Below, piece by piece: positions 1 to 6,971 of a stretch of 7,282 nucleotides of DNA (its first letter is position 1; the number at the start of each line of letters is the position of its first letter). The stretch comes from Chlamydiota bacterium (GTDB taxonomy: Bacteria; Chlamydiota; Chlamydiia; Chlamydiales; Simkaniaceae): positions 1-7,282 of the forward strand of contig JAJFMG010000093.1 in the NCBI GenBank assembly GCA_021772295.1. The letters are read 5' to 3'. The notes under the pieces are model-generated. The model saw only the letters and a list, made by a program, of their open reading frames with translations, did not search any database and was not told the origin of the DNA. The position numbers were made by a program, and so were the translations under genes.

Positions 1-276
1 AAAGCAAAAGAAGAAAAAAAGCATTACTACGTCGTGAATCCAGTCCATTGCTCTATGATTATTAAAAGCCCAGAAATGTTGGGAGAGTGGGTTTGTTTCA
101 ATAAATCGATTAAGAAAAAAGAAGATTTTTGCATCCAAATAGTCCCAGAGCATTCTTGTGAGGGGCAAATACCATGTGAGTAGCAAAAAAGTAGGGACAA
201 GAAATCCAAAACTTAAAAGGGATAGATCCCATTTTTTTATATCATGATTGAGTTTATGTGTATTAGATAGCTTCAT
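1..276 (-). CDS. N-terminal part (92 residues) of a polytopic inner-membrane protein, possibly PAP2-phosphatase-like; truncated by window edge
   Basis: An uninterrupted reading frame runs from an ATG at 276 leftwards to base 1. The ATG overlaps the TGA of the upstream lptG-like gene as ATGA, and AAAGG lies about 8 bases before it, so the start is well supported and translation is probably coupled. The product begins MKLSNTHKLN, has a hydrophobic segment at about residues 19-36 (LSLLSFGFLVPTFLLL), a middle part with DAKIFFFLNRF (49-59) and FWAFNNHRAMDW (69-80), and a second very hydrophobic segment starting near 83 (VVMLFFFFCF). A short pre-domain with a 'D..fF.LN' stretch followed by 'fWA..NhR..D' reminds me of the N-termini of some PAP2-superfamily lipid phosphatases, but the catalytic motifs would lie outside the window. 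Function is therefore inference. Position behind two LPS-transport permeases would suit an envelope-lipid enzyme. The gene itself is much surer than its family. Confidence 0.7.
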   Translation of the reverse strand, partial: MKLSNTHKLNHDIKKWDLSLLSFGFLVPTFLLLTWYLPLTRMLWDYLDAKIFFFLNRFIETNPLSQHFWAFNNHRAMDWIHDVVMLFFFFCF

Positions 277-1343
277 AAGATAACCTTTCGAAATCGGTTC
301 CCAAAAACAAGTGCAACTAGGGCTATGGGGAGGATTAATACAAATGAAGGATTGCAAATACCGTGACTTGCTAAAATTGAAAGGGCGTCAATCAGAGTTA
401 ATGATACAATAAATCCACCAATAGCCAATGCAAAATAGAAAAAGGGAGCGAGATTCCTGGAAAAACGAACGCAAAATGGAATTATGCTAAAAAGTGAGAG
501 TAAAGGGATAAGTAAACAAGCTACTTTTGCATAAATGGTGGTTTGAATATGAACTGGGTTATCTTTTGATGAAGGGGCTATAATATGTAGTTTCTTGTAG
601 AGTGATGAAACAGACTGCATTTCTAAAGAAGTGTTTTCAATTTCTTGTTTTATCGGAAAAGAAATTGCTTTTTCTTTAATGGATGCGATTTTTTCAAATG
701 TTCCAAGCTCATTTCTTTTCAGATGATCTCCGAAGTAACCAATTGGATTAGATTCTATATTTTCTACATGAGAAAAGTGATAGAGTTCATCACTCGAGAG
801 AATATAAAACACATCGTAAAGAGATTCTGGAAACTCTTTTTTCTTTTGAAAAATGAGTTTTTTACCATCTTCTGACTCTAGTGAGAATATTTGAGAGTTA
901 CTTGCGATTTTCTTTTTATTTTTTTTCTTTGATGTGGATTCAAAATGAGTAATGAAAGTCTCAGCTTTTGGGCTCAAAATTTCAAAATTAAGAATTAAAA
1001 AACCTGTCAATAAAAAGCAAACTGCAAAGAAAGGAATGAGAATTTTTCTGATCGAGATGCCAGATGTAAGTAATGCAAAAAGCTCTAAGCTTTTATTAAG
1101 TGATAAAAGTGTTTTCAATGATGCCAGTAGAAATGAGAGTGAAATAAAAATCACAGCATGTTTAATGAAAATGCATTGGTAATAGGTGAGAAGAGATGTA
1201 TACGAGACATGAGATATTTTGCTAAACGCTTGGAAATGGGTGCAATAATCAATAAGAACAAACAGAGTAAAAAAAGAAATCACAAAAAGCAGAAAGGAGC
1301 GCAATATTTCTTTATAGATCATTTTTTTCCAGATAGAGATCAT
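273..1343 (-). CDS. lptG: LptF/LptG-family permease, second gene of the pair (LptG-like), LPS export
   Basis: 356 residues, the usual length for the YjgP/YjgQ family. These proteins pair in the inner membrane with the ATPase LptB and extract lipopolysaccharide for transport through the LptC-A-D bridge. Predicted layout: TM1 at about 16-36, TM2 58-78, TM3 100-120, an extracytoplasmic beta-rich domain about 125-265, then TM4 270-290, TM5 300-318 and TM6 333-347. This 3+3 arrangement around a jellyroll domain is the family signature. The cytoplasmic loop NKSLELFALLTSGIS (83-97) matches the conserved 'sElvaLrasG' coupling loop that contacts LptB. The ATG directly abuts the TAA of the upstream permease (TAAATG), with GAGGG about 9 bases ahead, so it is translated from the same message. 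An unusual lysine cluster (KKKNKKK, 139-145) sits in the extracytoplasmic domain. The LptG label rests on the usual gene order (lptF then lptG); the family call is firm, the F/G split is not. Confidence 0.85.
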   Translation of the reverse strand: MISIWKKMIYKEILRSFLLFVISFFTLFVLIDYCTHFQAFSKISHVSYTSLLTYYQCIFIKHAVIFISLSFLLASLKTLLSLNKSLELFALLTSGISIRKILIPFFAVCFLLTGFLILNFEILSPKAETFITHFESTSKKKNKKKIASNSQIFSLESEDGKKLIFQKKKEFPESLYDVFYILSSDELYHFSHVENIESNPIGYFGDHLKRNELGTFEKIASIKEKAISFPIKQEIENTSLEMQSVSSLYKKLHIIAPSSKDNPVHIQTTIYAKVACLLIPLLSLFSIIPFCVRFSRNLAPFFYFALAIGGFIVSLTLIDALSILASHGICNPSFVLILPIALVALVFGNRFRKVIL

Positions 1344-2438
1344 TTATTCCATCCCTCGAATTATTTTCTGTTGCCTTTTCTTACATAAAAAATAAGCAAA
1401 GGGAATTGGAACTGTAAAAAGAAAGCATGAGATTTGTGGAGACTGCTCAAACGAATTTCCAAGAACATAACCAACAAGTATCAACATGCATAGAAGTCCT
1501 GCATAGATGGAGCTTTTCCCTTTTTTTCTTCTTCCAATTTGCAATCCAAATGAGATGCCAATAATCGTTGCGATAAATGTAGCAAAGGGGAAAAAAAGTC
1601 TTCGGATGATTTCTTGATAAGCGCGAAGAATTCGCTTCATTTTTTCGTTTTTCATAAGAGACAATTTCCCAATTAGTTCTCTTAAAAGTTGATCATCATA
1701 TCCAATTTTCCAACTGTCTTTTAATAGAAGTGAGGTAAGGGAGTGTGCATTACATTCCATTGTTTTTTGATTTTCAATCATCATATCATCAAAGGCGTCA
1801 TTGTTATTTGGAAAGGTAGAAATGTAGCTTAGATTGTTGCCTAGAAGGTTTGTGTCTTCGATTGAAAGTCTATCAGCTAACAGAACAAAGAGATTTCCTT
1901 TTTTTGAATCTTTTGCAGCAAATACAAAGTTTGATGCATGTTTGCCATCATCACTTAAATCCATATTTACGAAAGAATCCTTCAACCGTAAAAATTTAGA
2001 TTTTTTGACAAGGAGCAGGGGGTTTTGTGATGTGACCTGATATAAAAGGTCTCTGGATGCAAGTTTGCAAATAGGTGTAAGCTCTGAAACAACATAAAAG
2101 TTACAAAGAGACAGAAGCGCTCCACCTAAATATAATGGAAACAGAAGTTTTTTAAGAGAAAATCCGCTCGAGCGCAATGCAGTTAACTCTTCAGAAACAC
2201 TCATTTTTTGAAGTAGTAAAAAACTTGCAATTAGAGCAGAAATGATAATTGCAAACGGAAGAATATAGGGAATTTGATAAAGAGCAAAAAGAAGGGTGTT
2301 TTTTATATCAATACAAACCGATGCAAACTGCGCGATCTCTTTTAGTCTTACAGTAAGCAGGATTAAGATAAAAGAGGAGATACTCAGAAAAAATACTTGA
2401 AAATAGTGAAGTAGGAGATATCTCCAAATAGTGGGCAT
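1344..2438 (-). CDS. lptF: LptF/LptG-family permease, first gene of the pair (LptF-like), LPS export
   Basis: 364 residues. Partner permease of the LptB2FG exporter that moves LPS out of the inner membrane. Predicted TM1 at about 10-30, TM2 55-77 and TM3 98-118, an extracytoplasmic domain about 130-260, then TM4 281-299, TM5 311-328 and TM6 335-352, followed by a short basic tail (CKKRQQKIIR). The loop MSVSEELTALRSSGFS (79-94) is a clear match to the conserved cytoplasmic coupling loop of the family. It is the promoter-proximal gene of a three-gene leftward operon and is divergent from tilS across 143 bp. The ATG at 2438 has only a weak upstream AAGAG about 9 bases away; no better start is seen. 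Its TAA touches the ATG of the next gene. The LptF label follows the proteobacterial order and is tentative, whereas membership of the LptF/LptG family is confident. Chlamydiae carry the same pair next to tilS (recalled, not searched). Confidence 0.87.
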   Translation of the reverse strand: MPTIWRYLLLHYFQVFFLSISSFILILLTVRLKEIAQFASVCIDIKNTLLFALYQIPYILPFAIIISALIASFLLLQKMSVSEELTALRSSGFSLKKLLFPLYLGGALLSLCNFYVVSELTPICKLASRDLLYQVTSQNPLLLVKKSKFLRLKDSFVNMDLSDDGKHASNFVFAAKDSKKGNLFVLLADRLSIEDTNLLGNNLSYISTFPNNNDAFDDMMIENQKTMECNAHSLTSLLLKDSWKIGYDDQLLRELIGKLSLMKNEKMKRILRAYQEIIRRLFFPFATFIATIIGISFGLQIGRRKKGKSSIYAGLLCMLILVGYVLGNSFEQSPQISCFLFTVPIPFAYFLCKKRQQKIIRGME

Positions 2439-2475
2439 GCAGGTGCTCTTATGCTGTATTTATTCGATTCTTTGA

Positions 2476-2505
2476 ATTCTAACTCGATTTGAAGAATTAA
2501 TCCAA
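2476..2505 (-). promoter_or_regulatory. Candidate sigma-70-type promoter for the lptF-lptG operon
   Basis: On the minus strand, TTGGAT (2505-2500) is followed after 18 bases by TAGAAT (2481-2476), a 5 of 6 match to TATAAT. Transcription would start near 2469, giving a leader of about 30 bases before the ATG at 2438. The -35 matches the consensus at only three positions. The region is AT-rich, so chance matches are expected. Confidence 0.4.
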
Positions 2506-2518
2506 TATCCAATATATC
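2489..2518 (+). promoter_or_regulatory. Candidate promoter for tilS, overlapping the divergent lptF promoter
   Basis: TTGAAG (2489-2494), 18-base spacer, TATATC (2513-2518). A better -10 hexamer, TATGAT (2541-2546), lies closer to tilS but lacks a recognisable -35. If the first is used, the leader is about 57 bases; if the second, about 29. Both are guesses from consensus matching in AT-rich DNA. Confidence 0.25.
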
Positions 2519-2541
2519 AGGCTTTTAGCATTCTCCTTAAT

Positions 2542-2576
2542 ATGATACGATAGCCTCTTTTATTTATTTGTATCAT
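2542..2576. repeat. Inverted repeat just upstream of the tilS start
   Basis: ATGATAC (2542-2548) and GTATCAT (2570-2576) are perfect 7-base inverted copies separated by 21 bases, with AT-rich flanks that extend the symmetry imperfectly. The right arm ends 5 bases before the tilS ATG, and the left arm overlaps the candidate -10 TATGAT. It could be an operator or a leader hairpin close to the start codon; it may also be chance in AT-rich sequence. Confidence 0.35.
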
Positions 2577-2581
2577 TAATA

Positions 2582-3571
2582 ATGAAAGAAGTCCCAGTTC
2601 AACGAGTAAAAGAATTTATTGAAAAAAGTCTTCCATCAGATCTAAAAATCTTACTAGGATTTTCGGGTGGTGTGGATTCACTCGCTCTTTTTCATATTCT
2701 AATCACAATTCAAAAATGGATTCCATTTGAGCTTCATGTTGCCCACATTGATCATGGTTGGAGAAAAGAAAGTGCTGCTCAAGCTGTTCAGCTAAAGGAG
2801 TTTGTTAATAGTTATGGCATCTCATTTCACCTCCATACTTTGGATTCCGTTTCTATGGAAACCTCTAACTTGGAGGATAAATGTAGGCTTGCAAGACTAC
2901 AATTTTTCGAAAGTATCTATCAAAAACAAAATTTAAATGCGCTTTTGTTAGCGCATCAGGCTGATGATCAAGCAGAGACATTTTTGAAAAGAATATTAGA
3001 GGGGAGTGGGCTTGCATTTCTACATGGACTAAAACCACATAGTAGACTATATGGTATGGAAGTCTATAGGCCGCTTCTTACCACTCATAAAAAAGATCTG
3101 TATGAATATATAAAAAGTCATCACTTAGATCATATTGAAGACGAAACGAATTTTGATACAAAATATCTAAGGGCTAAAATGAGAGTTAATATGTTTCCGT
3201 TGCTTGAAAAGCAATTTGGGAAAAATTTTTCTTCGAATTTATGTAAACTCAGCTCACAGCATTTAGAGTTATCTGATTATCTCGATCAGAAAACAAAAGA
3301 TTTTGGTCAATACTGGCAAGTGCAAGAAAATGGATATATTTTTGATTATAAGCACTTAATGTCTTTTGAAAAGGTTGAACTTAGGCATTTTCTCAGTAAA
3401 AAAATCAAAGGTCTTGGAGCCGATATCTCAAGTAGCAGTATTGAAACACTGTTAACTCTTATGGAAGCACAGAAAGCTTCGAAAAGAGTTATATTTTCGG
3501 ATTGGGAAGTCGTTGTTCACAAAACAAATCTTCAGTTTAGAAAAAAAAAGCACAAATTTGATGGTTGCTAG
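2582..3571 (+). CDS. tilS: tRNA(Ile)-lysidine synthetase, short form
   Basis: ATP-dependent ligase of the PP-loop superfamily. It attaches lysine to C34 of tRNA-Ile(CAU), giving lysidine, so that the tRNA reads AUA and is charged with Ile instead of Met; it acts in the cytoplasm and is normally essential. The PP-loop SGGVDS is at residues 28-33 after a hydrophobic strand (KILLGF). Further family signatures are HIDHG (55-59), AHQADDQAET (124-133) with the conserved H, D and ET residues, the YRPLL segment, and EDETN (186-190) followed by YLRAKMR (195-201). The last normally reads close to RNxxR, so an Ala replaces the usual Asn. At 329 residues it is about 100 shorter than E. coli TilS (about 430), so at least part of the C-terminal region is absent or reduced; chlamydial and Aquifex TilS are similarly short. 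No Shine-Dalgarno sequence is visible before the ATG. It sits upstream of ftsH in the same direction with a 257-bp gap. Confidence 0.93.
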   Translation: MKEVPVQRVKEFIEKSLPSDLKILLGFSGGVDSLALFHILITIQKWIPFELHVAHIDHGWRKESAAQAVQLKEFVNSYGISFHLHTLDSVSMETSNLEDKCRLARLQFFESIYQKQNLNALLLAHQADDQAETFLKRILEGSGLAFLHGLKPHSRLYGMEVYRPLLTTHKKDLYEYIKSHHLDHIEDETNFDTKYLRAKMRVNMFPLLEKQFGKNFSSNLCKLSSQHLELSDYLDQKTKDFGQYWQVQENGYIFDYKHLMSFEKVELRHFLSKKIKGLGADISSSSIETLLTLMEAQKASKRVIFSDWEVVVHKTNLQFRKKKHKFDGC

Positions 3572-3595
3572 ACATTTTGATTCAAAAGATTATTC

Positions 3596-3644
3596 TAGCT
3601 CTAAAACGTAAAAAGCGATATTCTTATATCTTTTTACGAAGCTA
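3596..3644 (+). terminator. Long imperfect hairpin after tilS, candidate terminator or 3' end structure
   Basis: CGTAAAAA (3607-3614) pairs with TTTTTACG (3631-3638). Inside, GATAT (3617-3621) pairs with ATATC (3626-3630) around a TCTT loop, leaving a two-base GC bulge on the left arm. An outer TAGCT (3596-3600) / AGCTA (3640-3644) pair extends it past an asymmetric internal loop. It begins about 25 bases after the tilS stop and is followed by ATTTTCTC, a weak U tract. The inner stem is AT-rich, so termination would be inefficient; it may instead protect the 3' end or lie in a tilS-ftsH message. Confidence 0.45.
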
Positions 3645-3701
3645 TTTTCTCATTAGAAATAAGTGGTTTAAAGATAATATAAAGGTTGAGAATTTTTCAT
3701 T

Positions 3702-3725
3702 CTAAAATTTTTTTAACAATTTTAG
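3702..3725. repeat. Perfect 8-bp inverted repeat in the tilS-ftsH spacer
   Basis: CTAAAATT (3702-3709) and AATTTTAG (3718-3725) are exact inverted copies around an 8-base loop (TTTTTAAC). It is very AT-rich and would be a weak hairpin alone, but it is the second of three inverted repeats within 171 bases of non-coding DNA. Confidence 0.4.
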
Positions 3726-3738
3726 TTGAATTTTGATC

Positions 3739-3766
3739 AAGTTAATGCAATAAGAAGAATTAACTT
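3739..3766. repeat. Perfect 8-bp inverted repeat (operator-like) upstream of ftsH
   Basis: AAGTTAAT (3739-3746) and ATTAACTT (3759-3766) are exact inverted copies separated by 12 bases. The core AAGTTA recurs in direct orientation at 3782 and again near 3812, immediately before the ftsH start. The repeat directly follows TTGATC (3733-3738), a possible -35, so a bound regulator would cover the promoter spacer. Alternatively the arms could pair differently in the mRNA leader. It is not the CIRCE element of the HrcA heat-shock repressor. Confidence 0.4.
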
Positions 3767-3828
3767 ACCTACTTTATTTAAAGTTAGTTTTGTCGGTATG
3801 TTTTTAATTTAAGTTAGAGCGATGTTGT

Positions 3829-6585
3829 ATGAGTAATATGAATAATAAACCAAATGAACCTAAGAAAAGATTTCCTGGGGGCTTCTTTGTCTTCTTACTT
3901 GCTGCATTGCTTGTGATTTTGACAGTGCAAAATTTGACTCATGAGAAAAAAGGAAAAGTTTCCTTTTCTCATCAGCTGGAGCATTTAGTAAACTTGAATT
4001 TGATTCATAAAGATGCATCCAAAAAAGTTGCCTTAAATGATAATTTAGTGGCTTTTCATGGTAGGTTTAAGGATGAGCTTACAAATGAGTCTAAGTATCG
4101 TTATCGCTTTTTAGAGATTCTTAATGAGAATCATGAATTAAAAGAAGGACAAGAGCGCATTGCTCAAGATCTTACTAAATTGCAAAGTAGTATCAAGGAA
4201 TCTGCTGTCAGATTCTTGCAGCTAAGTGGAACGGCTATTCCTAAAAGCGGTTACGTGGTTATAGGTTCTGCATATGACTCTGCAGAAAGAGAAAATGCAA
4301 CAATTATTAGATCTGTGCCAACGACTGATACTCTCAATTTTCCTGAAGTAAAGCATTTATTTTCAGAAGCCTCTAAATCCCCAACCGTTGAAAATGTAAA
4401 ATCAGTTGGATCAGAGCTTTCTTTACTTATTCAGAGCTTTCGCTCTTCAACGCTTGGTATCGGATCAGAAGCTATCAAAAAAGAACTAAAAAGTATTGAT
4501 GAAAGCGTATCAAAATCTTTAGATCCAAATTCTACTTTAACACCAAGAGAAAGCTTAGCTTTGTATCAAAATGGAATATTTTCTCTTAATAAGGTTATAC
4601 TAAGTTTGAATGACCCAGTTGAAGGGGTCAGACTTTCTCAACTTCGCTCAGTTCGAGATTATCTTGTTTCCTTAGAGCAATATAATAGCCTTTCAGAGAC
4701 ATTAGAGAAAAATGGATCCCAGCTAAGTAATGCTCGAAAAAATGTAGCTGATGTTACTTGGTTCTTTAATGACAAAGAGCTTTCAACAAGAGCTCTTGAG
4801 AAACAAAATTTTGAAGAATATAACAGATGGTTTGCTGGAACCAAGCTTGAATGGGAAAACTTCCCAAGCAATCAGGGGCTCTTTTTTAAAGCTCCCGATC
4901 AGCCAAGAAATACCGTTCTTGAAAAAACGTTTAAATCGCAACAACCATCACCTAATTACTTTAGCTACCTATTCACGATCCTACCTGTTGTGCTCGTAGT
5001 ACTTCTTCTATATTTTGTCTTTTCAAAACAAATGAAGGGAATGGGATCTGGCGGCGCCATGAATTTTGGAAAGTCTCCAGCTAAGATGCTTAATAAGAGT
5101 TTAAATAAAATTACATTTAAAGACGTTGCAGGTGTAGAAGAGGCTAAAGAGGAGCTTGTTGAAATCGTAGATTTCTTAAAAGATCCATCTCGTTACACAG
5201 CCCTTGGTGCTAAAATTCCGAAAGGTGTGTTATGTATTGGGCCTCCAGGAACTGGAAAAACATTGATTGCAAAAGCTGTTGCTGGAGAGGCTGATAGACC
5301 TTTTTTCTCCATCTCAGGATCTGATTTTGTTGAAATGTTTGTAGGTGTTGGTGCAAGTAGAATTAGAGATTTATTTGCGCAAGCTAAGAAAAGCGCTCCA
5401 TGCATTATTTTTATTGATGAGATTGACGCTGTTGGACGCCATAGAGGCGCTGGAATTGGTGGTGGTCACGATGAGCGAGAACAAACACTTAACCAATTAC
5501 TTGTAGAAATGGATGGCTTTGAGACAAACGAAGGAGTTATCTTAATGGCTGCAACTAACCGTCCAGATGTTCTTGATAAAGCATTACTTCGACCAGGAAG
5601 GTTTGATAGAAGTGTTATTCTAGATTTACCTGATATTAAAGGTAGGCTGGAAATCCTCAAAGTGCATGCAAGAAAAATTAAACTAGATGGTAATGTCGAT
5701 TTATCTGCTATTGCAAGAGCAACCCCTGGATCCTCCGGTGCAGATCTTATGAATATTCTCAATGAAGCAGCTCTGCTTGCTGCTCGTAGAGGTAGGTCAG
5801 CTGTAACTGGACAGGATGCTTTAGATGCTTGTGATAAAGTAATCTATGGGAAAGAACGAAGAAGTCTCCAGCTGGATGAAAAAGAAAAGCTGCATACAGC
5901 TTTTCATGAGTCAGGTCACGCAGTAGTTGGTCTTACTGTTGATCATAGCGATCCTGTTGAAAAAGTTACCATTATCCCTAGAGGTATGTCACTTGGAGCT
6001 ACCTACTTTATTCCAGAGAAAAATAAAACAAGCTATTGGAAGAAAGAAATGACAGACAAGCTTGCAGTTCTTATGGGTGGTAGAATTGCTGAAGAGATCT
6101 TCATTAATGATTTCTCATCTGGCGCTCAAATGGATATCTCTCAAGCAACTAAACTTGCAAGAGCGATGATCTGTGAATGGGGTATGTCTAAAACTCTTGG
6201 AGCCGTTGCTTATAATGAGCAATCGACAGCGGGTCAGTATTTACAAAATTCGCCTCCTGAACGTCATTATTCAGAAGAAACCGCTAAGATAATTGATCAA
6301 GAAGTTAAAGAGCTTCTAGAGTCTGCAAATAAAAGAGCAGAAGAAATCATTATTGCAAATAAAGAAAAAGTCCAACTTATGACAGATATGCTCATGCAGT
6401 TTGAGACACTTGATAAAGAAGATGTTCTTGCAATAATGGATGGCAGTTGGGACACTCAGAAGAAAGAAGATCGTGTAAAAGATATTGAAGGCGCACATAG
6501 ACAAGAGCCGCCTCCACCTCCGAAGTTAGAAGGGGATGTCAAGGATACGCCTCCAGATTTTAATCCCTCTCCACAAGGGACCTAA
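3829..6585 (+). CDS. ftsH: ATP-dependent zinc metalloprotease FtsH, chlamydial long form
   Basis: Membrane-anchored hexameric AAA+ protease that unfolds and degrades misfolded membrane proteins and short-lived cytoplasmic substrates. TM1 is at about 17-34 ([17 protein letters not shown]) and TM2 at about 378-398. The roughly 340 residues between them form an extracytoplasmic domain, against about 70 in E. coli FtsH. The AAA module then shows Walker A GPPGTGKT (471-478), pore loop FVG (504-506), Walker B IIFIDE with D530-E531, and the second region of homology ATNRP (575-579) to RPGRFDR (588-594), whose R588 and R591 match the arginine fingers. The protease domain has the zinc site HESGH (693-697) and the third ligand D769 in GAQMD. 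All catalytic elements are intact. After a helical region the protein ends in a proline-rich tail (PPPPP, then TPPDFNPSP). The ATG at 3829 has only a weak upstream TTAGAG, and ATG 3838 is an alternative start. The total of 918 residues agrees with the 913 I recall for C. trachomatis FtsH. Confidence 0.97.
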   Translation: MSNMNNKPNEPKKRFPGGFFVFLLAALLVILTVQNLTHEKKGKVSFSHQLEHLVNLNLIHKDASKKVALNDNLVAFHGRFKDELTNESKYRYRFLEILNENHELKEGQERIAQDLTKLQSSIKESAVRFLQLSGTAIPKSGYVVIGSAYDSAERENATIIRSVPTTDTLNFPEVKHLFSEASKSPTVENVKSVGSELSLLIQSFRSSTLGIGSEAIKKELKSIDESVSKSLDPNSTLTPRESLALYQNGIFSLNKVILSLNDPVEGVRLSQLRSVRDYLVSLEQYNSLSETLEKNGSQLSNARKNVADVTWFFNDKELSTRALEKQNFEEYNRWFAGTKLEWENFPSNQGLFFKAPDQPRNTVLEKTFKSQQPSPNYFSYLFTILPVVLVVLLLYFVFSKQMKGMGSGGAMNFGKSPAKMLNKSLNKITFKDVAGVEEAKEELVEIVDFLKDPSRYTALGAKIPKGVLCIGPPGTGKTLIAKAVAGEADRPFFSISGSDFVEMFVGVGASRIRDLFAQAKKSAPCIIFIDEIDAVGRHRGAGIGGGHDEREQTLNQLLVEMDGFETNEGVILMAATNRPDVLDKALLRPGRFDRSVILDLPDIKGRLEILKVHARKIKLDGNVDLSAIARATPGSSGADLMNILNEAALLAARRGRSAVTGQDALDACDKVIYGKERRSLQLDEKEKLHTAFHESGHAVVGLTVDHSDPVEKVTIIPRGMSLGATYFIPEKNKTSYWKKEMTDKLAVLMGGRIAEEIFINDFSSGAQMDISQATKLARAMICEWGMSKTLGAVAYNEQSTAGQYLQNSPPERHYSEETAKIIDQEVKELLESANKRAEEIIIANKEKVQLMTDMLMQFETLDKEDVLAIMDGSWDTQKKEDRVKDIEGAHRQEPPPPPKLEGDVKDTPPDFNPSPQGT

Positions 6586-6615
6586 AAAAAGGCACCCAAA
6601 TTTGGGTGCCTTTTT
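6586..6615 (+). terminator. Strong intrinsic terminator of ftsH, perfect 30-base palindrome
   Basis: AAAAAGGCACCCAAA (6586-6600) is exactly mirrored by TTTGGGTGCCTTTTT (6601-6615). As RNA it forms a GGCACCC/GGGUGCC stem with an AAAUUU loop, ending in a U run. It starts directly after the ftsH TAA. Because the left arm begins with an A tract, it can also act on the opposite strand against read-through from pnp. Confidence 0.9.
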
Positions 6616-6668
6616 CAAAGAATGTTTTTTATGACACTTCTGGAAGTGAGGGATAGCTAATTTGTCCA

Positions 6669-6971
6669 ATGCTATTATTTTTTGTTGGTATATCAAATAT
6701 GCAGGAAACTTCTTTTGTATGGAGTAAGTGGTGGTGGGAAGATATCCCGGGTTTCTATTTAGTTCTAAAAGGTAAAGCTTTTTATATACCCATCACAACT
6801 GAAGAATTGGATTTTCATCAACATTGTTGGAAGGTGCTTCGATCTCGAATGGACGATTCTCGACTTCAAATGGATATCGTACTTGTTCCACCTTTTTTTA
6901 AAAAAAATATATTGCTCAAAGGCGTTGAAAGGAGTCTTTGTAACTGTCGTTGCTATTTTAAATTTATCTAA
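6669..6971 (+). CDS. Unrecognised small ORF, possible orphan gene or gene remnant
   Basis: A 100-codon frame in the spacer between the convergent ftsH and pnp. I do not recognise the product. Residues 11-77 look protein-like (VWSKWWWEDIPGF, then KGKAFYIPITTEEL, then DDSRLQMDIVLVPPFF) and are rich in Trp and Phe; no signal peptide or clear membrane segment is seen. At 6893-6907 a run of seven T and eight A interrupts it. After this run the current frame reads ILLKGVERSLCNCRCYFKFI, while the +1 frame continues as KALKGVFVTVVAILNLSKV before a stop, which looks more like a real protein. This suggests either a frameshifted remnant or a sequencing error in the homopolymer. No Shine-Dalgarno sequence precedes the ATG at 6669 or the alternative at 6699, and a strong terminator lies just upstream, so it would need its own promoter, which I cannot see clearly. 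It may equally be a chance ORF. Confidence 0.3.
   Translation: MLLFFVGISNMQETSFVWSKWWWEDIPGFYLVLKGKAFYIPITTEELDFHQHCWKVLRSRMDDSRLQMDIVLVPPFFKKNILLKGVERSLCNCRCYFKFI

Noticed and set aside
27..209. 60-residue minus-strand ORF at the left edge
   Set aside because: It is out of frame with the better supported 276-to-1 frame, which has a coupled ATGA start, a Shine-Dalgarno sequence and a membrane-protein composition.
645..2040. Plus-strand ORFs of 68-76 residues inside the permease genes
   Set aside because: They lie antisense to confident family members and have no initiation signals or recognisable product.
2528..2541. Tiny minus-strand leader ORF (AAGGAG then ATG CTA AAA GCC TGA) upstream of lptF
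   Set aside because: The Shine-Dalgarno sequence is only one base from the ATG, the peptide has four residues, and it lies upstream of the better candidate promoter.
3572..3828. CIRCE/HrcA heat-shock operator before ftsH
   Set aside because: The TTAGCACTC / GAGTGCTAA arms are not present; the inverted repeats seen have different sequences.
4659..5762. Overlapping ORFs of 70-98 residues within ftsH on both strands
   Set aside because: They are shadows of the ftsH reading frame, whose motifs are all intact.
6316..6504. 62-residue minus-strand ORF over the 3' end of ftsH
   Set aside because: It is antisense to the ftsH frame, with a composition typical of reverse-complemented Lys/Glu-rich coding sequence.
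6629..6660. Nine-codon ORF (ATG at 6631) between the ftsH terminator and the orphan ORF
   Set aside because: Too short, no ribosome-binding site, and no recognisable leader-peptide pattern.
6893..6907. Programmed -1 frameshift at the T7A8 slippery run
   Set aside because: The -1 frame meets TAA at 6899 if slippage is early and stops within a few codons if late. No downstream stimulatory structure is evident, so programmed -1 shifting adds nothing.
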